Assembly (NCBI GenBank): GCA_003427395.1
Contig: BFEA01000031.1
Coordinates: forward strand, 4,419,361-4,462,808
DNA from: Chara braunii
Lineage: Eukaryota > Streptophyta > Charophyceae > Charales > Characeae
Reading direction: 5' to 3'
DNA: 43,448 nucleotides
The notes under the pieces are model-generated. The model made no database searches. It saw nothing but the letters and a program-made list of their open reading frames with translations, and was not told where the DNA came from. The translations under genes were made by a program, and so were the position numbers. Of this stretch, positions 12,285 through 21,154 are shown one piece after another (the stretch's first letter is position 1; every line of letters starts with the position of its first letter).

Positions 12285-12394
12285 ACGTGCTAGAGCCATA
12301 AGAATTAGTTTCAATTCCTGCATTTTCTGAGCTAAGTTTATTGTTACTTAGGTAAATTTCTACATTTTCAGGAATCTTTTATTTTGTACTTGGT

Positions 12395-12960
12395 CTTGTA
12401 TAAATCTTGGCAAGCTACTTCCTTTACGGGAAGCGCTGCCAAAATTTCTACAAACCCAAGGAGTTCGTCAGATTTTGTCTTTTCAAAGTTCAGTTTGTCT
12501 GACTTTATAAATGACTTAGTAAAAATCTGGAAAGTCTCCTTTCCTAAACGGAGTGCTGCCCAAATTTTTGCTAATTCAGGGAGTTAGATTAAATTGAACC
12601 TTGAGAAGTCAAAATCATTTGAGATTATAAACTTGGCCTTGTATAAATTTTGGTAAGCTACTTTCTCTACGGGAAGCGCTGCCGAAATTTCTACAAATCC
12701 AAGGAGTTCGTTAAAACTTGACTTTTCTAATCTAACTTGTCTAATTTTCATACATGGCTTAGTAAAAATCTGGGAAAATTCCTTTTTTAAAGGGAGTGCT
12801 ACCCAAATTTTTGCTAATTCAAGGAGTTATACAAAATTCGACTTTGGAAAGTTGAAGATTGTTTATGGTTCCATATTTAGGCTGATATAAATTCTGAGAA
12901 GGCACTTTTGCTACGGAAAGCGCTGCCAAAATTTTCCTAGTGTAGAGGGGATAGATTATA
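12395..12960. repeat. 122-bp repeat, 5 copies
   Basis: The GGGAAGCGCTGCC / GGGAGTGCTGCC core occurs at about 12428, 12550, 12671, 12792 and 12914. Copies alternate in sequence so that the true unit is a dimer of about 243 bp. One extra dimer relative to unit A explains most of the length difference between A and B. Confidence 0.75.
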
Positions 12961-14143
12961 TTATGACATGTGGCGATTATAGTAACGAACTTTGTATGGG
13001 GAAGATTCTGCTATAGGTCTACCTTTCTTTGGGCATTCGTTTAGGGGTAGACATAGGCCTAGCTATCAGGAGAGTTTTGAGTGAGGACATGTCATGGAGA
13101 TTTGATCTCCATACGTTGATGATTTAACTTGGACTTTGACTTGTCGTATGATACCGGTCCTCTTTAGACGTTCGATTCAGGATTTGGACTAACTTCAGTT
13201 TGATCCGACGAGGATCATCTGCTGTTATCACTGATAATAGGTCGTTTGGATGATCGCCGAATTGTCGGCTCATGACACAACTTTGCTTACACCTGTACCT
13301 TAGTTTGATTGCCCTAACCTTGAAATTTGATATGTTTCTTTGAGGGTTTTAACCGAANTTCTTTTAAAATGACCATTATAAAGAATTTGTGACATTTATG
13401 GAGATTTTGACTACGATTGGGGCTTGAATGTGTGAGGCACGGTGTGAGTTATAGGGAATAGTAAAGTTGACCGCATTGGTGTATGGCGAGGTGGCTATTG
13501 TATGTGTCTGTGTTCTATGGAGGTTAGTATTCTGGAGCTTGGTATATGGGCCAAACTTTGGAGGCAGTGAGAATGACAACCATGTGTCGCACGATCTGCA
13601 TACCTGATGGGTTTATGTTCCCCCCCTCCTTTTGTTTGTTATCTCGAGTCCTGATTTGATATCTGGGTATTGGGGTGCCTATTTAATTACTGAGTGATTT
13701 TCCTTGTTAATTTTTATAGTTGGACGTTGCAGTCCGTGGCAGCCGTCAAAGTCAAACCCTTTAACTTCTTTCCAGACCCTAGATGGTGGAGCTGGTCTTC
13801 AGGGCGATAAGAGATAATTGCCACCACAAGTATGAACCTGTGTACCACCCACTCTGCACAGGGTGCAGGAGAGGGTGTGATTCTCAACCGCACTTTGCGG
13901 TTGTCCAGCGTTGAGAGGTTAACACTTAAGCCACGTGTCAGCCGATACTTGAGTGTCGAACGCGAATCTCGAGATTGACGAGGACCGGGCGTGTATGGGC
14001 ACTACATAGTACGCCATTTTCGCGACTGCTAGCGTACGTCGGCATTGCAAGTCGGTATGAGGAGACCCTGCGTCCGCGCGGTTTTAGACTAAGTCTCATG
14101 CGCGATGCCTGACCGATTTCCGCATCAGAAAAGTATGAGATGG

Positions 14144-14600
14144 CTACTAAGGGACTAGGAGTGTTGTCACGTTGTTTATTCCGTGTCGTTCTGTACATGT
14201 ATATGTACGTGCGTATGTTTCTACTTTTATGTTCATTAGAGTGGTGCGCGCGTGGTGTGTGGAATGCGTCCTAGTCGACCGACGACGGGTCGCGCTTGGG
14301 ACTTCAGCCCCCCAAGATGTCGGTTCACGTGCAGGTCCGATAGAGGCATACTACCGCGCGTACCCCCTATGCTACAGCGAACGAGAAATGCCCTCGGCTG
14401 GTCCAGCTCTGCGATTGCAACTGATCAACTTTCGTACTGCGGACTCGTAACTCGGCGGGGATACGCCCACCGAAGGGAGGTGACAGCTCTCGTAAGGTGG
14501 AGGCAAGTCATGCCTCCCGTAGGCCCTATCCTGTCGTAGGGGCTCGTGAGAGGTATGGCTGGCGCACTCCGTCGGAGCGGCTTGCGAAAGCTCCATATAT
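14144..14600 (+). repeat. LTR 3'-end homology block, copy 2
   Basis: The end of unit B. It has the same landmarks as copies 1 and 3, including GGGACTTCAGCCCCCCAA and CCTATCCTGTCGT. It loses similarity after AAGCTCCA near 14595, so the terminal 90 bp with CGACA are missing here. Confidence 0.7.
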
Positions 14601-15837
14601 ATCTCACAACCGTCTGGCGATCATCAGAACAAGTATCTGCACAACCTGTCTTCCTCTACAAGAGATTAAGCAATAAACATGCGAACTCGTTCCGCCTCTG
14701 CTCTGTAGCTTCTCTCATCTCCCGTGTCGAGTTATCAGTGCGCTAGTACCAGGAACGTTCCCACCTGACCTCCTTTCTTTTTCCCTCCTTAACCGCAACC
14801 CTCATCACTTCTGTTGTAATGATGTCAACAAGAGGGGCATTTGTAACTCAGACTTTCCAGGCACGCTTGAGCTTTCGCGTCAGTGAGTGGTGAACCTCTG
14901 CCCGGTGATGGACGCCGCGACTGATACCTATTAGATTTGCGCGCACACTTCCTCGTGCTCAAGAGTCCCTTCTCGGCCGTAACCGTCACACACGCTGGCT
15001 CACCGCTCCTCCCTTTCTCCTCCGACTACCACCAGTTCCCGCATGCAGAAGTCAAGTTGACATCAACATCACGTGCATGCACATCGTGCTCTTTAGTACC
15101 CATGAGCTCCTTTGCGTGAGACCCCCTTTCTCTCTTGCCTGCACAAGGTCTCATTGCATGTCGGCTCTCCGTCACGAATCGGCCTCAGGACCGCTCTCCA
15201 CTAGCTCCGCTGGCGGGTGGTCCCATCGCCACTGCTCTAGGCCGTGCCAGAACTGCTTCTGAGCATCGCTCATCCCACACTCCCCGCACGAGTCTCTATC
15301 GAGGTGTGTCTGTTCTCTGTCCACCGTGTTTGTTGAGGTATCGGCCTCATGATAAGCGACAGTCACCCGCATCTCCGCCGTCACACCGTCTCTCCTGCAA
15401 CGTTTTTTCCCATGGTCTTTTGCCTCTGTAATTGCCGCCTGTAGCTTTGAGTTCGCCCTCATGTCCTCTTCTTTTGCTCCCTCTTCATTAATTTTTAACT
15501 TCACTTCATTTCCTACGTTGTAGTTCAGCAGGGGCGTGATCGACGGACCTTCTCCGGACATCGGCCTCCAGTGCGTCTAGAGGTACCAGCAGTCCGGTTT
15601 GTAGCCATGCAAAGCCATAGTCGTGCTCAGAATAGGAAGGTCCTTGATTCCGAGCCCTGTTACCCGGCTCACGCAAGTTTCACACAGGCTCTCACTACTG
15701 TCTTCCCAGCCTCAGACTAGTGGCGTTGGCACACTGAAGTAGCCTGTTAACACCCTCTGATTAGTTGCCAAATAGACAATCTTGCTCTTCCTTTTGTAGG
15801 CTTGCCTCATAACGCGACCCCCGTACTTCAGATAGGA
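14601..15837. other. Unassigned stretch between LTR unit and LINE
   Basis: No recognisable gene. The best frame is a 129-codon one on the minus strand (15172-15561). Its product is charged (rich in Glu, Lys, Asp, Arg) and has no motif I recognise. A plus-strand frame overlaps part of it. Mobile-element remnants are likely because both neighbours are such. Confidence 0.4.
15172..15561 (-). CDS. Weak hypothetical frame, 129 codons
   Basis: The frame runs on the minus strand from an ATG. The product is hydrophilic, with an acidic/basic middle and several cysteines near residues 90-100. No domain, signal peptide or membrane segment is seen. No promoter or neighbouring exon supports it. It may be a chance frame; I list it only because it is the longest stop-free frame in an otherwise empty kilobase. 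Confidence 0.15.
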   Translation of the reverse strand: MSGEGPSITPLLNYNVGNEVKLKINEEGAKEEDMRANSKLQAAITEAKDHGKKRCRRDGVTAEMRVTVAYHEADTSTNTVDREQTHLDRDSCGECGMSDAQKQFWHGLEQWRWDHPPAELVESGPEADS

Positions 15838-16324
15838 AGCCTTCCTGGTATTCCCACTCATTTTGGCATGGAATAAGGAAGACTTGAGCTTTCTTACAGC
15901 ACGAAAAGAGAACTATGTGCTCTACATACTTCATGTGACTTGTGATGCAGAGCCCAACATAGATGAAACCATAACAGAGATCCAGAAATGGGTGGGAACG
16001 GGCTATCGACTGCGCAAGTGGCCTGAGGTCCAATGGATTAAGATTCCAAAGATATACCCAAACGGAGAAGAGATATCACTTCTCTTCCTCTTCATTGATG
16101 CTCGGCGATCCGAGGGGGGCCCGGAGGTAGCAAACATGCCAGCAACACGTTGGATACCTTGGCAGAATTTTTCCGCCCTGAATAACCCCATGACCCTCAC
16201 CACGCAGCTTGGTGGGCTGTGGACAGTAGAGCTCTTGCATGAGGTAAATCGTTGTATGCAGCCCCAGTTCAAGCTTCTTGAACCTGGTTTCGCGGGACTC
16301 ATAATGCAAAAATGGGTTGACTGA
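15838..16324 (+). pseudogene. LINE ORF1-like frame
   Basis: An open frame of about 160 codons follows a TAG near 15836; it has no early ATG, and the first usable near-start codon is TTG at 15863. The product starts after a diverged segment and includes PWQNFSALNNP and a C-terminus ending in MQKWVD. I do not recognise a zinc knuckle or RRM fold in it. The case for ORF1 is position: 180 bp further on, the same strand begins an L1-type endonuclease. A pyrimidine-rich spacer (16380-16475) separates the two. It could instead be an unrelated captured gene piece. Confidence 0.45.
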
Positions 16325-16500
16325 TTCCCGCCTCCTCCTATGCAATCTCCCTATTAACAATTCTTCTAGCTTCTTTACTTACTTTTTTATTTTCCACTCA
16401 CTCTTTTTTTTTTCTTTCTTTCTTTTTCACTCCCCCCTCTTTGCAGTGTTTGCACCCTTTTTTTTCACCGATCTCCCCCTTCCTACCTAGTCCTAGTTGA

Positions 16501-17570
16501 ATGGATAAAATAAAAGTGTTATCTCGGAATATCCGTGGCATAGAAACACGACAGGTGGCACACAAACGTTCCCTTATCAAAATAGTGGCTAGGAATAATG
16601 GTATTGCAATTGTCTGTTTATAGGAAACTAAATTGAACAGACAAGCAATCAATGCACAATTATCTTGGTGGCGTGGTGCACAGTTTTGGGCACCCGCAGT
16701 TGGTACAAAAGGTGGGGTAGCAATATTATTTAAACCCAACTTGCTAATCACCTTTCGTGACTACTTCAGGGATTGTGAAGGAAAATGGATATGGGTCGTT
16801 TTTGAAATGGACGGACTGCTGTGGGGGGTATACAGTGTGTACGCCCCGGTGGATCGAAAGCACAGATCCACCTTTTTTCACTTCGTACCGGGAATAACCC
16901 CCTCTATTGACTGCCTTCTTCTGATCGATGATTGGAATACAGTTCTTCAGCCCGACATAGACACTACTACAATGCAACAACCTAATTCTACAACATTGCA
17001 ATTGACTGCGATGGCCTCACATTGAGAATGGACAGATGCACTTCATCATCTTAATCCGCATGACCCTATCTTCACATGGATTGGGACTTCCCTGACTGCT
17101 TCACAAATTTACCCCATACTAGTCGGTTGGATATCTGTTATCTCACAGTTTCTATGTTGCCACTCCTGTAACAGGTGGAGGTCCTTCCCTCCCCAGGCTA
17201 ATACCATTTGCCCTTGATGGTAACTCTTAAACGAGGACTCCACACCACTAGACACTGTGACCTCGCCCACCTACCTGCTTCGCTAAGTAGAGATCAAAAA
17301 TTTATAAAAAAGGTGTTGGAAATGTCAAAACAAGACCTTTCTACTATGCCACCTCACTTCCTGCCCTCTTGTCGACTGGAGGCGGTTTTGGACTCCCATG
17401 CTCGACATGGGAGAACCAAAGTTGCCCAGATCAGGCGAGTGGTCTGAGTGAATCAACGATCTCTTTCCCTCCAAGACACTCTCAATCTCATGGTTGACTC
17501 TACCTCCTCTGACTCTTGTAACATGCCCAGTTGGGCGATTTACAGAGAAAACCGAGGAGCCGCAATGTGA
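16501..17570 (+). pseudogene. LINE ORF2 endonuclease fragment, broken
   Basis: This is the apurinic/apyrimidinic-type endonuclease domain that nicks target DNA for L1-type retrotransposons. The frame from ATG at 16501 shows NIRG near residue 11 and VCL followed by a TAG at 16621 and then ETK. That corresponds to the family's CLQETK metal-binding motif with the Gln codon changed to stop. Further on come VYAPVD (family: NVYAP) and LLIDDWN (family: GDFN). A TGA ends the frame at 17023-17025. After a frameshift near 17110 the motif TSRLDICYLT (family: SRLDR) appears in another frame, followed by weak LINE-like text to about 17570. No reverse-transcriptase domain follows, so the copy is truncated or cut off from its 3' half. 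It cannot be functional. Confidence 0.75.
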
Positions 17571-18322
17571 TGAAAATGACTGAATGGACAAGGTTGTGCA
17601 AGTACAATCTCAACTAGCAATGTGCATTCTGATACATACAAAAATTATGCTGAATAGCGTAGGGAAGACTTAGATACAATTCCTGACCTGACCGGGACGG
17701 ACCTGATTCACATAGTATCCGATAGCGAAGCAGAATGCTGACTGCTAACGCCTAACCCAATCATTGTGTGAACGCAGACCAAACATGCATCATATCCATC
17801 ACCGAGTGTGAAGGAGCCTGACGCTGTACACAGGAAGAGAGCGCCAGTTCCAGACATACACAGACGAAGAGGAGAGAATCAAACGAAAGGAGGGAGAGCG
17901 ATGGGAATGTCGTAAATACCAAGAACAATGTTTTTGTTAAAAGTGAAATTGTTTTCATGTTCACTTTTTTTTCAAGTGTAAAATAACACATATAAGAGAG
18001 GAATAAATGAGGAAAATAGCGATGAAATAAGGCGAAATGGTGAGAACTTAACATTGGCGATTGAGAAATACGTCATTTGCAAAATAAAATTTGGAAATTC
18101 CGGAAAGCAATATGTCATTTGCACAATAACATTTGAGAATTGTGGAAAGCAATATGAACCATAGAAACAATTGTTAACCATCAAGAAAGTGTTCAATGAC
18201 ACACAAAATATTGAGACTATTCTTAACTATGAACAAAGTGTCGAATGACACATAGCACTTGAAACTGTGACTAACCATCAACAAAGTGTTGAATGATATC
18301 AAACTCTGCGTATTTGGAATGT
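17571..18322. other. AT-rich gene-free stretch
   Basis: AT-rich DNA between the LINE fragment and the Ulp1 gene. It contains two tandem-repeat sets (18069-18152 and 18174-18360). Minus-strand frames here encode Phe/Leu/Ser-rich low-complexity text and are not believable genes. Confidence 0.6.
18069..18152. repeat. 42-bp direct repeat, 2 copies
   Basis: TACGTCATTTGCAAAATAAA... at 18069-18110 and TATGTCATTTGCACAATAAC... at 18111-18152 are 42 bp each, both ending GGAAAGCAA. They lie in the presumed 3' flank of the minus-strand Ulp1 gene. Confidence 0.8.
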
Positions 18323-18360
18323 TCACTCATGCTCGACCATCGACAAAATGTCAAATGCTA
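18174..18360. repeat. Repeat derived from the Ulp1 3' end, period about 48 bp
   Basis: Four diverged copies share AACCATCAACAAAGTGT(T/C)(G/C)AATG-like text. The rightmost copy (near 18335-18358) contains the last sense codons of the Ulp1 frame, read on the minus strand as FDILSMVE. The other three lie in its 3' flank. The repeat therefore seems to have grown outward from the gene's C-terminal codons. Confidence 0.65.
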
Positions 18361-19147
18361 TTCTCTGCCTCATATACGGGATGTTCTCTTGCGAGAAATC
18401 GAATGATGGAAAGTGACCTTTCGCTAACAAAGATGCAAAACCTAACATGAAAACACCACAACTGCAATCGTCATGTTGGACAGGCAACCAACCAAGTGAT
18501 GTCTCGAAAGGAGTCGCAAGCTCGTCGACGTGATATCTTTCATGAAGATTTTGACGTCTGAATTTCATTCTAAAAAATGCGGTTACTACTTCCAGCGCTG
18601 CGAGACGATCGCCGCGAGGGAGAGAGTCTAATAGCTGGAATTCACACTTGCAACCGTCCATTCTAACACATGCCAAAGCCCAGTGGTCTCCAAAGTTCAA
18701 AGGGATAAGTACACAGTTATAATCGAAAATATTTCTTCCCCTAACCCACATCATTCCCTCACAGTAAGCAATTTCTTTGGACGTCGCGGATGCTATCCTG
18801 ACATAGAAAAAAAAATCTAGAATATACACTGATGGAATGTCCTTCAGACGTTTGTCTTTAATCTGTCCTCTAGACTTCAAATTTTCTCTGGCATTATCAT
18901 TGTCGATCTGGATTGCCAGCAGATACAAATTCACGGCCTCATCATTCAACCATCCTCCTGCTACAATGATGAGCATAATGTCTTTCTTTTCCACCTTCCA
19001 GTCACCCTTGTAAACAACAATGTCGTATTCCTCGTTTTCTTCACCTGTCCTCACAACCCTTTCAACATACTGCATCTCGACCTTAGTGAGGGGTTGCGTT
19101 GCTAGAGGAATCTTGAACGACTGGTCAGACACTGCATACAAACACAC
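18323..19147 (-). CDS. Ulp1/SENP-type cysteine peptidase domain
   Basis: The product resembles C48 (Ulp1/SENP) peptidases, which remove or mature SUMO-like modifiers. Visible in the 274-residue frame are GGWLNDEAVNLYL (residues 64-76; family WLND substrate-binding motif), GDHWALAC with His155, FQLLDSL with Asp174, and VQHDDCSCGVF with Gln224 and nucleophile Cys230. Gln and Cys are six residues apart, as in active members, so the catalytic set is complete. The residue before Cys is Ser rather than the usual Asp. The frame probably begins at a splice acceptor (TTTGTATGCAG, ending near 19137) rather than at its GTG-like start. It would then be the last exon of a longer gene that includes the frames up to 22833. 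Ulp1 domains are common in host proteins and are also captured by plant DNA transposons; the repeat-rich setting favours the latter, without proof. Confidence 0.8.
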   Translation of the reverse strand: MCLYAVSDQSFKIPLATQPLTKVEMQYVERVVRTGEENEEYDIVVYKGDWKVEKKDIMLIIVAGGWLNDEAVNLYLLAIQIDNDNARENLKSRGQIKDKRLKDIPSVYILDFFFYVRIASATSKEIAYCEGMMWVRGRNIFDYNCVLIPLNFGDHWALACVRMDGCKCEFQLLDSLPRGDRLAALEVVTAFFRMKFRRQNLHERYHVDELATPFETSLGWLPVQHDDCSCGVFMLGFASLLAKGHFPSFDFSQENIPYMRQRIAFDILSMVEHE

Positions 19148-19228
19148 AGGTAAACAACAACGGTATGTCTAAGACTTCCATACAAGTAGTGCCTTTCTGA
19201 AAATAGATATAAGAANCGNACACGAAGT

Positions 19229-19489
19229 TCATGACGGTGCTTGTTTGCCAACTTCGTTGTCGCTGCCGCTTTCCACAACAGACACAGTGCAAACTTCACG
19301 GTGCAATTTCTTCCCTTGTTTCGTCCCTATTCCCACAACTTTAAACATCCTTAGAGCAGTTGGCCTCACAAACGGGATCGTCACATGTTGCGCTCGTCTT
19401 TTAATTGTTTTGGGTAACAACGACAGCGTTGACAAGGCTTGCAAACCACGACGTATAATTTTTTTATCACTGTTCCTTTGGGAGTGCAC
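19229..19489 (-). CDS. Possible upstream exon of the Ulp1 gene
   Basis: An 86-codon frame on the same strand, 80 bp upstream of the likely acceptor of the peptidase exon. The product is basic in its first half (KRRAQH, TKQGKKLH) and ends acidic (VESGSDNE). No domain is recognised. Two Ns (19216, 19219) lie just past its end, so the splice junction cannot be read with confidence. Confidence 0.4.
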   Translation of the reverse strand: MHSQRNSDKKIIRRGLQALSTLSLLPKTIKRRAQHVTIPFVRPTALRMFKVVGIGTKQGKKLHREVCTVSVVESGSDNEVGKQAPS

Positions 19490-19499
19490 GCGAGGGGCT

Positions 19500-20023
19500 T
19501 TCCATAGTCCTTTACGCAGACCTGCACGTTCATCAATGTAGAGAGCACAATCATCACCGATAGTAACGAGTAATATGAGTAAAGATCATTTTGATATCAT
19601 TACAAATCCGCGCAAACAACATGAATGTAAATGAATGTTAATAGAAGTAAAGTATTGTGAGTCAAACTATTAAAAGTCGATCGTGTGCTTCATTTACCGA
19701 TTCGGACGCACTATAAGGCACACTACATATATGTAAATAAACATGGAACAGTTCCAATGCACAGCAGCATGCAAATCCGGAAAATCATCTCTCGTTCTAG
19801 ATATAATATTACACATATATTAACTTCGTAAGGTAAGTGCTCACCTCGGCGACTAACTGCGGTGTTTCCTTGAGCACCGTCTTCTTTTGCATCTCCGAAC
19901 TGTCCTTCAGCACCGTCTTAATATTACACATATACTAACTGCGATGTTTATCACTTTGACAAATGGGCTGAACTGCTGTACAGGAGTTCGAAGTGTACTT
20001 TATCGTCCTTTCTCCACAGGTGT
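19500..20023. other. Presumed intronic or intergenic gap
   Basis: AT-rich 520 bp between two minus-strand frames of the putative Ulp1 gene. The phrases CTTCAGCACCGTCTTAATATTACACATATA and, in part, AATATTACACATATATTAACT occur twice here within 120 bp, a short internal duplication. No gene is seen. Confidence 0.4.
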
Positions 20024-21154
20024 CTATTGCTCTGGAGTAGTCAGTACAATATGTCCTTCATCCTCTTCGATGTCCGGCACTTGAATTGCTTCTTTTGCCA
20101 CAAGCCCCTCAAGAGTGTCGTTCTTCCTAGCAGTATCGAATATAATAAGCGAATCATGAGACCCTCCAGTACCAGTATCGAAGTCGCTGCCAGGGATGTC
20201 TTCATCAATTGGACTGTTAGGCTCGCCGCCCGGTTCCATCTCCTTCGCAAGCATAGCTTCCTCCTGTTAGCCTGTTACAGTACCCGCCTCCTGAGACCCT
20301 CGTTGTGCCTTCTCCTCTGATATCGGACTTTGAAATTTTGCAGGAATCTCTAAGTCGCCTCTGAGTGTCTCTTCATCAAGAGGAGTATGAGCCTCAAGTT
20401 GCCGTTCCGTTTCCGCGAGATATATGGTTTCATCCAATGATGCCCTGAGCCGCCCTTGGCTTCCCAACCCATATGGCAAAATATCCATAGACATCCACAT
20501 ATGGCCTTGTGGGCTACCAATATTGCCCTTCTCGCCAACGGGGAAGACACTTGCGCCACTGCCATCACACCATTCATTATTTGTCACTGTGACAACTGTG
20601 AGTGTTGTGGTGACACTTTGCCCACCTTTACATCCTTCGTCAACCTGTTCCACTGCAGTAGACAGCTTGACCTGCGGCAAACCACGAATGTCGATGTGCC
20701 CTCCTACACAACTGACGCTTCTCTCATGGTGACGATGGGCTTGCCCTTCCGATGTGCCTGTCGTTGGCTGACTATACCCAGGCGCTTCAGATGTTCCTCC
20801 ACCCTCACCGCTCCCTCCCTTATCACCTCCCTTATCACATCCTCCCTCGTCACCTCCACCCTCGTCACCACTTGGGTGTTCACCTCCCTCTCCATTCGCT
20901 CCACCGCTAGGGCCTTGTCCCCTTTTCCCACCGGTCTCGTCGCCCTCATCAATGCGCCAGTTATATCCAAATGCCTGGCTTGTTTGTCTGTCATAAAATT
21001 CTTCCAAGTACTCAAGTCTTCGCAATGCCTTGAGCTCGTGAAAAACCTCGTTCGTCCTTATGTCCACTCTCGATGGAGAAACATTTGGATTGAGTCGAGC
21101 AAGCCGCAGCCGGATCTGATTTTCTGCATGTGCATAAAATCGTGATTGCGCCAT
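20024..21154 (-). pseudogene. Acidic/Gly-rich frame with one in-frame stop
   Basis: Two minus-strand frames (21154-20267, 295 codons; 20254-20024, 76 codons) are the same frame, separated by one TAA at 20267-20269. The N-terminal 70 residues look helical (NQIRLRLARLNPN, then FHELKALRRLEYLEEFYDRQ). A long Gly/Glu/Asp-rich linker with GGDEGG-type repeats follows, then a more ordered C-terminal part, and an acidic tail (DIEEDEGH). I recognise no family. The stop may be a sequencing error in a draft, a real inactivation, or lie within a small unrecognised intron. Position suggests a middle part of the same gene as the Ulp1 exon. Confidence 0.5.

Larger units (their letters stand above)
12285..14600 (+). 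mobile_element. LTR-related tandem unit B (about 2.3 kb)
   Basis: Unit B is a head-to-tail, diverged copy of unit A. It starts ACGTGCTAGAGCCATAAG and matches A along its length up to GCTGGCGCAC and AAGCTCCA near 14595, where the match breaks. It lacks A's last 90 bp and the CCCGACA end. It is longer than A because its 122-bp repeat block has five copies instead of three. An N lies at 13358. Its frames are short, unlike any family I know, and not conserved in frame with A. Confidence 0.65.

Noticed and set aside
11297-12323. Short frames in LTR-related unit A
   Set aside because: The corresponding frames are not kept in unit B or in the third copy of the block near 36.5 kb.
15761-17591. Minus-strand frames opposite the LINE fragment
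   Set aside because: They mirror the LINE frames and show no domain.
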